From: Stramonita haemastoma | Taxonomy: Eukaryota; Mollusca; Gastropoda; Neogastropoda; Muricidae | DNA: 10,000 bases | Direction: 5' to 3' | Assembly: GCA_030674155.1 (NCBI GenBank) | Contig: CM060322.1 | Coordinates: 63,910,210-63,920,209 of the forward strand | Shown: positions 1 through 8,274 of the stretch, one piece after another | Layout: every line of letters starts with the position of its first letter | Numbering within the stretch: position 1 is the first letter of the stretch | Made by a program: the position numbers and the translations under genes | The notes under the pieces: generated by a model | Told to the model about the DNA's origin: nothing | What the model saw: the letters and a program-made list of their open reading frames with translations, nothing else | Database searches by the model: none

Positions 1-236
1 ACTAAGATGATGAATTGAGATCCCATGTGCTAAGTCCAATCAGCTCACGAAAAAGAACCTACGGCCACAAGAGAGATGTCCTTTGCAAAATTGTGTTGAT
101 GAAGCCACTCCTAGTAGGAAATGAATACAAATGCCGGCAAGGAAATAACATGTGGCGCTACTTTAGTGGCGACTCACTCCCGTGGGAAAGCAGCCCCACT
201 TTTATACATAGAAAGATATGTTGTGATTGAAAGTGG
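1..236 (+). mobile_element. SINE A, diverged, 5' end cut by the window edge
   Basis: This looks like the central and 3' part of a tRNA-type SINE, a short non-coding retroposon copied by a partner LINE's enzymes. Motifs in order are GATCCCATGTGC near 20, GCTCACG near 43, AAAAAGAACCTACGG near 50, TGCAAAATT near 83, TGGCGCTACTTTAGTGGCGA near 152, CCGTGGGAAAGCAGCCC near 179, and GTTGTGATTGAAAG at the end. In the same order and spacing they resemble a SINE body I remember from many mollusc genomes, where it ends in GTTGTGAT plus an A-rich tail. The tRNA-like head would lie left of position 1. Its first 50 bases also resemble the central domain of SINE B (8088-8155, minus strand). It carries a 71-codon open stretch, which I regard as chance. 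The copy is old: it has many substitutions and no clear poly-A tail. The family identification is from memory and has no database support. Confidence 0.6.
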
Positions 237-267
237 TATACAACTGTAAAACGTTACTATCTGCAAA

Positions 268-412
268 GAATCACAAACAAATTTTTATCACAAAGAATAC
301 ACAGAATAAAATCACACAAATTTTCTAATCACACAGAATTCATTTTTATAAAGCATCACAAAGAATACATCATATCACACTGAATATACATCATACAAAA
401 ATTCTTATCATG
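268..412. repeat. Degenerate AT-rich repeat with an ATCACA motif
   Basis: The hexamer ATCACA recurs at about 270, 287, 311, 328, 355 and 374, with uneven spacing of 17 to 27 bases. A 15-base string, ATCACAAAGAATACA, occurs exactly at 287-301 and again at 355-369, 68 bases later. It lies just downstream of SINE A and resembles that element's own A-rich tail, so it may be an expanded and decayed SINE tail. An unrelated degenerate minisatellite is equally possible. Confidence 0.45.
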
Positions 413-886
413 GAGCCTGTTTAGACATGATCCAATGCATATTTCATCCATAATTTTTGGTTGGTTTTTGTTGTAGTTGTGGTTGTGGCTGTCTCTGTTG
501 TTATTGGTTTGGTGTTTTTCTCCCTCTGTCATGGTATACTGAGACGGATGAAAACGATCAGATTTTTCAGGTGACACTCTTTCACTTTTTAAAAATTCGG
601 GATAAAGTGGTGCCTGCTACAATGTGTAAGTCAGAAAATGTTTTGCATTTAAAGAAAAAAAAATATGGTAAGGATTAACCACTCTTGTTTGCTACATTTG
701 AAACTGGAAGAAATAGACTAAATGCCAGATAATCATGAGAAAGTTGGAGATAATCATTATCTGAGGACTGGTTGTATTCCTACGGTGATGATCCCGCGCA
801 CGTACATTGTATTTGGTTAGCTAGAAGGCGAAAAAGGCATGAGAGTGTGCAGTGGAAAAAAAATGAAAAGAAAGAGTCCACCAAAT
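413..886. other. Unique non-coding sequence, no feature seen
   Basis: No open reading frame longer than about 73 codons occurs here and none resembles a known protein. A GT-rich patch lies at about 460-515. AG/GTGACA at 569-575 is splice-donor-like but has no supported exon beside it. I see no RNA gene or regulatory site. Confidence 0.5.
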
Positions 887-950
887 GTAATAATGATAAT
901 AATAATAATATATGGGATTTATATAGCGCTGAAACTTGTAAAGCATGCGA
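887..950 (-). mobile_element. Possible SINE-like fragment with (AAT)n tail
   Basis: An imperfect AAT run (887-911) is followed directly by TATGGGATTTATATAGCGCT and then GAAACTTGTAAAGCATGC. A TTTATATAGCGCT block beside an AAT array is a junction I remember from dispersed repeats in many marine invertebrate genomes. There the AAT run, read on the opposite strand, is the element's 3' tail. Only about 40 bases beyond the tail look related, so this would be a short 5'-truncated or decayed copy on the minus strand. No target-site duplication was found. Confidence 0.3.
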
Positions 951-1015
951 ATTAAATTTATGCAAAATCCCATGTTGTGAGTCAGGAACTGCTCTTTTAC
1001 CAAAATTTGCTTTTT

Positions 1016-1029
1016 AATCCCCGGGGATT
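1016..1029. repeat. Perfect 14-bp palindrome AATCCCCGGGGATT
   Basis: The sequence AATCCCCGGGGATT is exactly self-complementary with no loop. The half-site GGGGATT resembles half of a Rel-type binding site, but nothing nearby supports a promoter. It may be chance. Confidence 0.4.
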
Positions 1030-1375
1030 GCAATGGAAAGAGATGTTTGAGTTGACATGGAAAACACCAGGAGGAAATGGGATAAAACTTGTGTGTGGGG
1101 TCTGTATATCCGACTGGTAGACGAATCCAATGACTTCTGTAGTCCTCTCTAGAGCGTTTATCCGGAGAATGACTTCTATAAGTCGTACGTAAGTCGTTTG
1201 TGAGAAATGAGCGTATTTTGTAGTCGTTCAGATTCCTTTTTTGCTATTCTTTTTCTCTCTCTCCTGTCCAAACAGACCTGCCTTCAAAGGCCAGTGCCCA
1301 AACTCCCCTTGGAGATGAAAGACACAGAAGCTTTCCGCTATTCCACAGCCGATTCCTGACATTAGAAGAATGTTA
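1030..1375. other. Unique sequence with short internal repeats
   Basis: No coding signal is seen. AATGACTTCT occurs at 1129-1138 and 1168-1177, 39 bases apart. AGTCGT recurs around 1181, 1192 and 1222, suggesting a weak decayed tandem repeat over about 1125-1230. The rest up to the microsatellite looks unique. Confidence 0.4.
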
Positions 1376-1426
1376 TCTGTTAGTCTGTCTTTGTCTACCT
1401 GCCTGCCTGTCTCATCTCTCTCTGTC

Positions 1427-1463
<37 letters not shown>

Positions 1464-1528
1464 TTATCCGTCTGTCTGTCTGTTTATCTGTCTGTCTGTC
1501 TGTCTGTCACTGTCTGTCTGTCTGTCTG

Positions 1529-1560
<32 letters not shown>

Positions 1561-1600
1561 ACCCTCTCCCTCTCTCTCTCTCTCTCTCTTTCTCTGTCTA

Positions 1601-1639
<39 letters not shown>

Positions 1640-1739
1640 GCCTCCTCTCTCTCATTCTCTATCTCTCTCTTTCCCTCCTTCTCTGTCTGTCTGTCTGTCG
1701 TTCTGTCTATCTCTCTCTGTCTCTGTCTCTCTCTCTCAA
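1376..1739. repeat. Compound (TGTC)n / (TC)n microsatellite
   Basis: About 360 bases consist of TGTC tetranucleotide runs (about 1429-1555, 1600-1640 and 1685-1700) alternating with TC dinucleotide runs (1556-1597, 1645-1680 and 1708-1737). There are scattered substitutions such as TTTATC. Read in any frame, it gives long open stretches of Leu-Ser-Val-Cys on the plus strand and Arg-Gln-Thr-Asp on the minus strand. These have no composition beyond the repeat and are not genes. Confidence 0.95.
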
Positions 1740-1897
1740 GTCGTATTTTCTCTTTTAAACGTGCTTCAAATGCCATGTTATGTATACAAGTATACATTGC
1801 GAAATGAGTTTACCTTGACAGCAGTTCACATTTCCTACCTTTACTGTCTATTACTATAATGTCAAGCTCCTTTCGTTCAATCTATGTGTCTGTCTTT
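1740..1897. other. Short unique sequence
   Basis: This stretch separates the (TGTC)/(TC) array from the first copy of the dispersed repeat. I see no gene or motif in it. Confidence 0.5.
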
Positions 1898-2154
1898 TTC
1901 TCCTTGGGACAAAGCCGGAAAAGCAAAGCTTCTTTTGATTCCTGATAGGCTTACTGCCAGTCAGTAAGGGCTTGCATACTTGCCACCCCCGATACAAACT
2001 GAAAGCACTCTCTGCCCCTGATTTTCAGAATCGTTTACAAGTTATAACTGTTGTGATTTTAAGGCGAACCACTTATGTAGAAAAAAATGCTTCCTTATAT
2101 GATATGATATTTTATTTATCATCGTTATAATCATCATTATGGTTATTATCATTA
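1898..2154. mobile_element. 257-bp dispersed repeat, copy 1
   Basis: These 257 bases recur at 4577-4833 in the same orientation, at a constant offset of 2679, with six substitutions (about 97.7% identity) and no gaps. Differences fall at 1908, 1959, 1967, 2088, 2091 and 2124. Flanks on both sides are unrelated between copies, so the edges are sharp. The right end is AT-rich (TTATCAT-like) and here runs into a long AAT microsatellite, as retroposon tails often do. I see no coding capacity, terminal inverted repeat, tRNA-like box or target-site duplication. It is probably a young non-autonomous element or a 3' fragment of a LINE, but I do not recognise the family. A local duplication with independently altered flanks is the alternative. 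Confidence 0.6.
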
Positions 2155-2160
2155 AAACTT

Positions 2161-2305
<145 letters not shown>

Positions 2306-2416
2306 CACCTTTGTTGGAAAGAAGAAGAGCAAGGCCTGAGGATTTATAGAAATGGACGAAGATTTTCGTGGCCTTTTCAGGAAAACTGCGTATTGTTATG
2401 GAATGATGAAGACCCC

Positions 2417-2419
<3 letters not shown>
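2306..2419. other. Short unique sequence between microsatellites
   Basis: About 114 bases of mixed sequence with no recognisable feature. Open frames that cross it extend into the neighbouring repeats and are not credible. Confidence 0.5.
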
Positions 2420-2499
<80 letters not shown>

Positions 2500-2512
2500 T
2501 GTGTGTGTGTGT
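2420..2512. repeat. (TG)n microsatellite
   Basis: Alternating TG runs for 93 bases with one interruption (TGGTG near 2492). Alternating purine-pyrimidine tracts of this length can adopt left-handed Z-DNA. Six-frame translation gives only Cys-Val or His-Thr runs. Confidence 0.97.
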
Positions 2513-2690
2513 TGTTAAATGTGTGTTTGTCTGCGTGCGTACGTGTGTGTATGTGTGTATGTGTTTGTGTGTGTATGCGCGCGTGTGTGCATATGTGTGT
2601 GAATATGTGTGTTTGTGTGCTTGCGTGCGTACGTACGTACGTACGTGTGTGGATGTGTGTATGTATGCGTGTTGTTGTTGTTGTTGTTGC
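2513..2690. repeat. Degenerate GT-rich tract with (ACGT)4 and (GTT)n
   Basis: This is a decayed extension of the preceding TG array, with GTAT, GCGT and TTTG variants. At 2631-2646 the tetranucleotide ACGT repeats four times and is fully self-complementary. At 2671-2689 there is a GTT run. No gene is present. Confidence 0.9.
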
Positions 2691-2724
2691 TTTTCTCCCT
2701 GTGAAGCACTTATCTCTGTCTCAG

Positions 2725-2745
2725 GTTTTCTCTGAGCGCTTCCAG
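2725..2745 (+). other. Candidate 21-nt microexon (speculative)
   Basis: A pyrimidine-leaning stretch ending TCTGTCTCAG (to 2724) looks like a splice acceptor. CAG followed by GTGAGAGT (donor from 2746) is close to the animal donor consensus. Between them lie 21 bases, a multiple of three, that would encode Val-Phe-Ser-Glu-Arg-Phe-Gln in the open phase. This is what a microexon would look like. No neighbouring exon was found, and splice-like pairs arise often by chance, especially beside GT-rich DNA, so I give it low confidence. It is reported so that transcript data can be checked. Confidence 0.12.
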
Positions 2746-2880
2746 GTGAGAGTAAAGGGAGTGGAACATGTGTGTTATGTCAAAGACCTTTCAGCATTTT
2801 TGCGCTTCATTCGTGCTGGTTGATTTCTGCAGTGTCGTTTTTGTTTTCATCATTGTGTCGTCATTATCATAACTACATCG
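2746..2880. other. Unique sequence, no feature seen
   Basis: Non-repetitive DNA between the candidate donor site and the TTCA array. I see no coding or RNA signal in it. Confidence 0.5.
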
Positions 2881-3078
2881 TCATTTACTTATTCGTTCAT
2901 TCATCCATTTATTTAAACATTCATTCATTCACTTATTCATTCATTCATCCATTCATTCATTCATACATTTATTCATTCATTCATTCGTTCGTTCCTTCGT
3001 TCGTTCGTTCGTTCATTTGTTCATTTATTCAGATCATTCATTAATTCATTTATTCATCCATTCATTCATCCGTTCAAT
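2881..3078. repeat. (TTCA)n microsatellite with a (TTCG)n block
   Basis: About 200 bases of TTCA-type tetranucleotide with interruptions (TTTA, TCCA). A block of TTCG units lies at about 2984-3014 and looks like a variant that itself spread. The open frame across it translates to Ser-Phe-Ile-His repeats and is not a gene. Confidence 0.93.
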
Positions 3079-3847
3079 TATTTGTTTCCTCTTTTATTGA
3101 TTTTTTAATTTGTATATCTTTTTATGTATTCACTACTTACGGCGTGTTCTTCGTTAAATATATCCTAGTCGAAACACAACTTAAACTAAAATGGATTATG
3201 TACTCAGAATACCAAAACCTGATCATTGCAGATACAATTAAAAAACTGGTTTTAAATGGACTCTTTTATGTGCGAGATTCTGAATTCTGGTTAAGTTTTG
3301 GAATTTAAAAAAAATAAACACTGCTTAAAAACTCACTGAATCTCATGATGCCAGACCTGACAGTGCCATCCCCCTCTCCTCACCTATCCGGCACTTTTTG
3401 TAGACCGGTGCGGCACCACTGAAGATTTTGCAACCAGCATCCTAGTGCAGCACAAGAGTTACAAATCATAAACCAAACAAAGCAACAACGGCCTCTCCTG
3501 TTACGGAAATACCCTGGACATAACCAGCACCCAGTGAAGAGGGAGCAAGCAGTTTGGGTTGGCAGGGATGGCTTTCAAAGTCGACAACGAGCACTTGACC
3601 CAGCTTCAACTTTGGCCCTCGAGAAAGCTCGCGCACTGGTCTGAGGTTGATGTACGTCCTGAGAGGTCTGTAAGCGTTTCTTCTCCAGCGCCAGAATAGA
3701 TTAGGGAGAAGTGGAGGCCTTGTTTTCCACAGGGAGTCTTTTGTTCTGGAAGATGGGCAGGGTGAGCGGGGGAAAAGGTGATTTCCTCAAGAATCCAATT
3801 CCAGGAGGAAGGAAGAGACATCAGTCTGGAATGCCAGTTCAAAGCCA

Positions 3848-3853
<6 letters not shown>
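3079..3853. other. Unique non-coding sequence
   Basis: AT-rich to about 3330, then more balanced. A 204-codon open stretch on the minus strand (3606-4220) overlaps its right part. It owes much of its length to the GA/CT microsatellite at 3854-3956, and the flanking residues resemble no family I know, so I do not call it a gene. A smaller plus-strand frame (3711-4025) has the same problem. I see no RNA gene or repeat. Confidence 0.5.
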
Positions 3854-3939
<86 letters not shown>

Positions 3940-3956
3940 CAGAGACAGAGAGAGAG
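3854..3956. repeat. (GA)n then (ACAGAG)n microsatellite
   Basis: Pure GA runs for 68 bases (3854-3921), followed by about four to five ACAGAG hexamers to about 3950 and a short GA remainder. The hexamer is one substitution away from three GA units, which suggests it arose from a mutated GA stretch that was then copied. The tract is purine-only on the plus strand except for the C of each hexamer. Confidence 0.96.
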
Positions 3957-4187
3957 TTCAAGTTGACCAGCAGTAGAAGGAGGCAGAGTTCTGAAGTTTC
4001 TGTGAACAAAGAAGGTGTTTGTTAGGAAAGCGGTAAACAAGCTGGAATGAGACAGAGCTGTTGTTCCTGGCACCCCGCTAATAATTACTGCTTGCACAGG
4101 GTGATTCAACTCTTGCGCACTTGAGCCGTGTCTTTGAATTAACAGGATGAAAATTGCTGCCCCTTGAGATGTGTCTCGTTTCTGATG
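3957..4187. other. Unique sequence beside SINE C
   Basis: No gene, repeat or RNA signal is seen. Its right end holds the left copy of the SINE C target-site duplication. Confidence 0.5.
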
Positions 4188-4198
4188 GGGATGGTCAG
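4188..4198. repeat. Left target-site duplication of SINE C
   Basis: GGGATGGTCAG here matches GGAATGGTCAG at 4492-4502 with one substitution. The pair flanks SINE C exactly, as expected for LINE-mediated insertion. Confidence 0.6.
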
Positions 4199-4491
4199 TA
4201 AAATGGTAATGGTGTCCCATAACTTATGTGGTCGTAGTGGAGCGAGGCGTCAGAGACCTCAGCTTCTCTAGGGACCAGTATATTGAGGGCGGCGCCCATC
4301 TCCTCTCCCACGATGCTTTACTTTTCCTGACCCTAAAGAGGGCAGGTAGCCATTTACGGCTGGGGGGACTGTACTGAAACCAAGGTACACAAACGGTCGA
4401 TCTCCCATCCAACTGGTAACCACGCTCGATGCTGCTTAACCTTGGCTTGGGGAAAGCGAGTGCTCTGACCACTGAGATGTCCCGCCCCCTG
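4199..4491 (-). mobile_element. SINE C, tRNA/5S chimeric-head SINE, near full length
   Basis: Read on the minus strand, the element starts CAGGGGGCGGGACATCTCAG and continues GTGGTCAGAGCACTCGC, a tRNA-like leader with an A-box (4456-4489). A block strongly like the internal control region of 5S rRNA follows (4394-4445). Next come a body with GCCGTAAATGGCTACCTG near 4340, GTGGGAGAGGAGATGGGCGC near 4300 and CTGGTCCCTAGAGAAGCTGA near 4265, and a tail ending ATTACCATTTTA. I remember similar bodies from marine invertebrate SINEs but cannot name the family. An 11-bp imperfect duplication flanks both ends, giving an element of about 293 bp. Parts translate openly (for example a 96-codon minus frame) but have no protein features. 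It shares its leader with SINE B. Transcription would be by RNA polymerase III if still active. Confidence 0.75.
4394..4445 (-). promoter_or_regulatory. 5S rRNA-like internal control region within SINE C
   Basis: On the minus strand this reads CCAAGGTTAAGCAGCATCG, then AGCGTGGTTACC, then AGTTGGATGGGAGATCG. These match, in order and spacing, the 5S rRNA box A (GAAGYTAAGCAR..TCGGG), intermediate element (GGTTAG) and box C (CTTGGATGGGAGACC). Identity to the remembered 5S sequence is about three quarters over 52 bases without gaps. In 5S genes this region binds TFIIIA and directs RNA polymerase III. Here it would be the second promoter element of the SINE. It is too short and diverged to be a 5S gene. 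Confidence 0.7.
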
Positions 4492-4502
4492 GGAATGGTC
4501 AG
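4492..4502. repeat. Right target-site duplication of SINE C
   Basis: GGAATGGTCAG, matching 4188-4198 with one substitution. It abuts the 5' head of the minus-strand element. Confidence 0.6.
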
Positions 4503-4576
4503 AGACAGACACATTTAAATGACAGAGGCGCTCCGACAGAGGATCTGGCCTGACCTTCGCCCGGGTGGTCAAGATA

Positions 4577-4833
4577 TTCTCCTTGGAACAAAGCCGGAAA
4601 AGCAAAGCTTCTTTTGATTCCTGATAGGCTTACTGCCTGTCAGTATGGGCTTGCATACTTGCCACCCCCGATACAAACTGAAAGCACTCTCTGCCCCTGA
4701 TTTTCAGAATCGTTTACAAGTTATAACTGTTGTGATTTTAAGGCGAACCACTTATGTAGAAAAAAAAGCGTCCTTATATGATATGATATTTTATTTATCA
4801 TCATTATAATCATCATTATGGTTATTATCATTA
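4577..4833. mobile_element. 257-bp dispersed repeat, copy 2
   Basis: Same element as 1898-2154, without any insertion or deletion. Here the AT-rich right end stops at ATTATCATTA and enters ordinary sequence, with no expanded microsatellite, unlike copy 1. It begins 75 bases from the right duplication of SINE C. The shared segment therefore neither includes the SINE nor depends on the AAT array, which helps define its true edges. Family unknown. Confidence 0.6.
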
Positions 4834-5290
4834 TCCATTGTGACTTGAACGACCTTGATGAAACGTACCGCTGTCTTCATCGTTGAGACTAAGTGTCCAT
4901 GCAACGAACTAAAAAAGAGTCTGTGACAATCTGATTCGACAAAGGATTTGAATGTCCCTGACAGCTCCCTTCTATGTGTGTGTCTTTGATTTTACGTCTG
5001 TACACTTAAAGTGATATTAGACGGATGTCTAATATCACCTCCTTTATTCGCCTCCCTTCTATTCTGATCTGAAGAAGGTCTGTTCTTGCAGTAAGGTAGT
5101 TAACATCACCGTAACTTTTTGTTGGATCCATTCTTCTAATATACCATCCATGCCATAATGACCATTTGGGCTCTGATTTATTCAGGTCTCAGAATATGAC
5201 ATTATGTGTTTTGTTCCACTGTCCCCTTGTCAATGGGCATCTTGCTTATCACAATAAACCTTTATCATTGTCATTGTCATCATTCTGCTC
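4834..5290 (+). other. Unique region, possible retroposon or transcript 3' end
   Basis: Near the right edge an AATAAA hexamer (5253-5258) is followed by TTTATCATTGTCATTGTCAT, a short TCATTG tandem (about 5264-5281). A polyadenylation-like signal followed by a small repeat is typical of the 3' end of some non-LTR retrotransposons, but also occurs by chance. No reverse transcriptase motifs or other coding signal lie upstream, so only a 3' untranslated end could be present. The stretch also holds the perfect hairpin at 5011-5038. Confidence 0.25.
5011..5038. repeat. Perfect hairpin: 12-bp stem, 4-base loop
   Basis: GTGATATTAGAC (5011-5022), GGAT (5023-5026), GTCTAATATCAC (5027-5038). The arms are exactly complementary. 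TAAA on the left and TTTA on the right could extend the stem past a 4-base bulge. It looks like a transcription terminator or small structured RNA, but in animal DNA it could equally be a cruciform site or the remnant of a palindromic element. No run of T follows directly. Confidence 0.7.
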
Positions 5291-5596
5291 ACCCACCATT
5301 GTGACTGTTTTAGTCAATTTTTTCTGACTTTTATTCGGGGATTTTCGTTGGGTTTTAAGCACTGTCTGATCTGGTACATAGCAGAAAAATGAGACAGTCA
5401 GCTTCCATGAAATCATCCATCATTTTTCAAGATGCCTGTCGCTCTTTTCTGAGAGCACAGAGGCGCCTTCCGTACAGTGGCAGTGAAGAGCTTTGCACCT
5501 GAATTTTTCTCCCTCACTTGTTAATGCATATGTGCCTGTTTATGTTCTTCCGCTGTTTATATGTATATTTCTCTGTTTCTGTTACTGTTGTTTGAC
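5291..5596. other. Unique sequence, no feature seen
   Basis: No gene, RNA or repeat is recognisable. The open frame that starts at 5493 continues into the microsatellite and owes its length to it. Confidence 0.5.
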
Positions 5597-5854
<258 letters not shown>

Positions 5855-5860
5855 CAGTCT

Positions 5861-6023
<163 letters not shown>

Positions 6024-6046
6024 TCTGTATACATACACACATGCAT

Positions 6047-6129
6047 CATACATACATACATACATACATACATACATACATACATACATACATACATACA
6101 TACATACATACATACATACATACATACAT
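6047..6129. repeat. (CATA)n microsatellite
   Basis: About 21 CATA units without interruption, preceded by variant CATACACACATG units. On the opposite strand this reads TATG repeats, which translate to Met-Tyr-Val-Cys runs. Confidence 0.96.
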
Positions 6130-6478
6130 CTCTACTCATCCCATACTCTCTTTTCTTCATCTTCATCTTCTTCTTCTATCTACTATATATACTATTATAT
6201 TATATATATCTTGTATGTATATATAATTCACCATTTTATTCTCCACTGTTAGAAGCAAAAACCGCCTAGAGCAAAAAAAAAGGAAAAAAAGTCTGCCAGC
6301 GAACTAAAAAAAAAGTTTGAAAGAATTTGTACCATGGCATCCATGTCAATATTATCTTGTAGGTCTCTAGAAGGATACTCATTACACGAAACCTCTCTGG
6401 CATTTCAGCTCTGTTTAGACGACTAGGCAAGTGAAAGGGGATGTGCTGAAGATTTCGGGATGATTGTAGTGCGTTAAA
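6130..6478. other. Pyrimidine- and TA-rich flank, then unique sequence
   Basis: 6130-6240 holds TTC- and TA-rich low-complexity sequence, with TATATA runs near 6186-6210 and 6220-6227. 6241-6478 is unique, with several A runs (6273-6290 and 6306-6315). The minus-strand frame covering it continues for hundreds of codons into the microsatellites at 6479-7213 and shows no known domain, so I do not call it coding. Confidence 0.5.
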
Positions 6479-6564
6479 GAGTGAGTGAGTGAGTAAGTGA
6501 GTGAGTGAGTGAGTGAGTGAGTGAGTGAGGGAGTGAGGGAGTGAGGAGGGAGTGAGGGAGTGAG
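6479..6564. repeat. (GAGT)n grading into (GAGG)/(GAGT)
   Basis: About 14 GAGT units with one AAGT variant, then units mixed with GAGG and a GAGGAGG slip toward 6550. Confidence 0.95.
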
Positions 6565-6683
6565 GTGTGTGAAGGAATGTGTGTGTGTGCGGCGCGCGCA
6601 TGTGTGTGCGTTTGCGTGCGCATGTGTGTGTATGCTTGCGTGCGTGCGTGCGTGGTGTGTGTGTGTGTTTTGTGTGTGTGTCT
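6565..6683. repeat. GT/GC-rich degenerate tract
   Basis: Alternating purine-pyrimidine sequence with TGTG, GCGC and TGCG units, including GGCGCGCGCATG near 6591. It is a decayed dinucleotide array with Z-DNA-prone GC steps. Confidence 0.85.
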
Positions 6684-6685
6684 GA

Positions 6686-7213
<528 letters not shown>

Positions 7214-7214
<1 letters not shown>

Positions 7215-7415
7215 TCCTCTTCATCGCTACCTGTCACTACTTTTGCCGAACAAGCTCTGACAGAAGCAAGGGCTTGCTTGTTTTTCTTGTTTTAATTACT
7301 AGATTAGGGGAACAAAGTGGGGCAAAAAACAACAAACAAACAAAAAAATCAACAACAATCCAACCAGATTTAAATGCAGACCTACCTGTTTTGTGTATTC
7401 TTTTAGTGTAGCTGA
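7214..7415. other. Unique sequence with an A/CAA-rich patch
   Basis: Ordinary sequence containing an A-rich AACAAACAAAC stretch (about 7323-7350). No gene or RNA signal is seen. Confidence 0.5.
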
Positions 7416-7783
7416 TTGGGTCGTTGTTACTGTTGCTTGTATTTTTGTTCTTGTTGGTCATGTTGTTGCTGTTGTTTTTGTCGATGGCGTTGTGATGTTG
7501 TTGTGGTTGTGGTGGTGGTGATGATATTGTTTGTGATGGTGAGTGTGTGTGTATGTGTGTGCGTGTTTGTATGCACGTGTGTGTAGTGTGAGTGTGAGTA
7601 TGTGTGTGTATACTTGTTTGTGTGTGTACGCACGCGTGTGTGTATGTGTAATTGTGTGTATGCTTGCGCGACGCGCGTGTGTGTTTTTGCATTTACGTGT
7701 GTACGTGTGAATGTGTGTGTGTGTTGTGCGTGTGCGTGGCGTATGTGTGCATGGGTAGTGTGTGTTGTGTGCATGCGATCATA
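7416..7783. repeat. (GTT)-rich then (GT)-rich degenerate repeat
   Basis: 7416-7525 is dominated by GTT/GTG triplets with many substitutions. 7531-7783 is a decayed TG array with TATG, GCGT and ACGT units. The opposite strand gives Asn/Thr/His-rich open frames of about 150 codons, which are composition artefacts. Confidence 0.85.
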
Positions 7784-7932
7784 ATAAATTATATACCTAT
7801 TAAAATAAAAAAAAAAAGCTTGACAATACCCACACAAAATTGTACACAAGTCAACGCAAAAGCCAGACAGTGAAAATAATGAGTTAGGGGAAGAGTACAG
7901 GCAAAGTGTCAAGCTGTTCAGGTATAGTATAG
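7784..7932. other. AT-rich unique sequence
   Basis: Contains AATAAATTATATACC and a run of 11 A near 7808. It ends at the T run that marks the 3' tail of SINE B. Confidence 0.5.
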
Positions 7933-7972
7933 TTTTTTTTTTATTTATTTATTCTTTTATATCGAGGATAAT

Positions 7973-8011
7973 GGACTAAGCAATCATATGCTTTTTTTAT
8001 ACATCTAGTCC
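7973..8011. repeat. Inverted repeat in the SINE B 3' body
   Basis: GGACTA (7973-7978) and TAGTCC (8006-8011) are exact inverted copies enclosing 27 bases that include an inner CATATG. Read on the minus strand, it would form a stem just before the A-rich tail. It may help tail recognition by a partner LINE, but six base pairs can be chance. Confidence 0.4.
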
Positions 8012-8220
8012 CCGTGTGTATGCAATTTTGTAACTGTCACTGTTCCTACCGGCACACGATGGCCGACTCTTACGAAAAGTGGAACAGGATTTAACGTGTG
8101 CGCAAGATGTTCTGCGTGCTTTCGCACACGGGGCCTCGGTTTTTAGTCTCATCCGAAAGACTTTTGGGGGGAGTAGACTTAGCACTGATGTCAACTCCAG
8201 AGGAAAAATCTCTTCGACCG

Positions 8221-8274
8221 AGAGTCAAACCCGGGTCGTCAAATTGCGAGTGCAATGTTCTGACCACTAGGCTA
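8221..8274 (-). promoter_or_regulatory. tRNA-like A-box and B-box of SINE B
   Basis: A-box TAGCCTAGTGG (8264-8274) and B-box-like GGTTTGACTCT (8221-8231), both on the minus strand. They match the type 2 RNA polymerase III promoter consensus with a few changes. Confidence 0.6.

Noticed and set aside
1370..1859. Overlapping plus-strand frames rich in Leu-Ser-Val-Cys
   Set aside because: Direct translation of the TGTC and TC arrays. Two phases are open at once, as expected for a repeat and not for a gene.
3606..4220. A 204-codon minus-strand frame as a possible gene
   Set aside because: Interrupted by a long Ser-Leu run from the GA/CT microsatellite. The flanking residues show no motif, signal peptide or family resemblance.
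4394..4445. A 5S rRNA gene
   Set aside because: Only the internal control region is present. Both outer parts of 5S are missing and it lies inside a SINE with a target-site duplication.
5011..5038. A bacterial-type intrinsic terminator
   Set aside because: There is a perfect stem but no U run directly after it, and the rest of the window is clearly animal nuclear DNA.
6130..6478. A gene promoter from TATATA runs
   Set aside because: The TA runs belong to low-complexity sequence beside the CATA array, and there is no downstream coding sequence.
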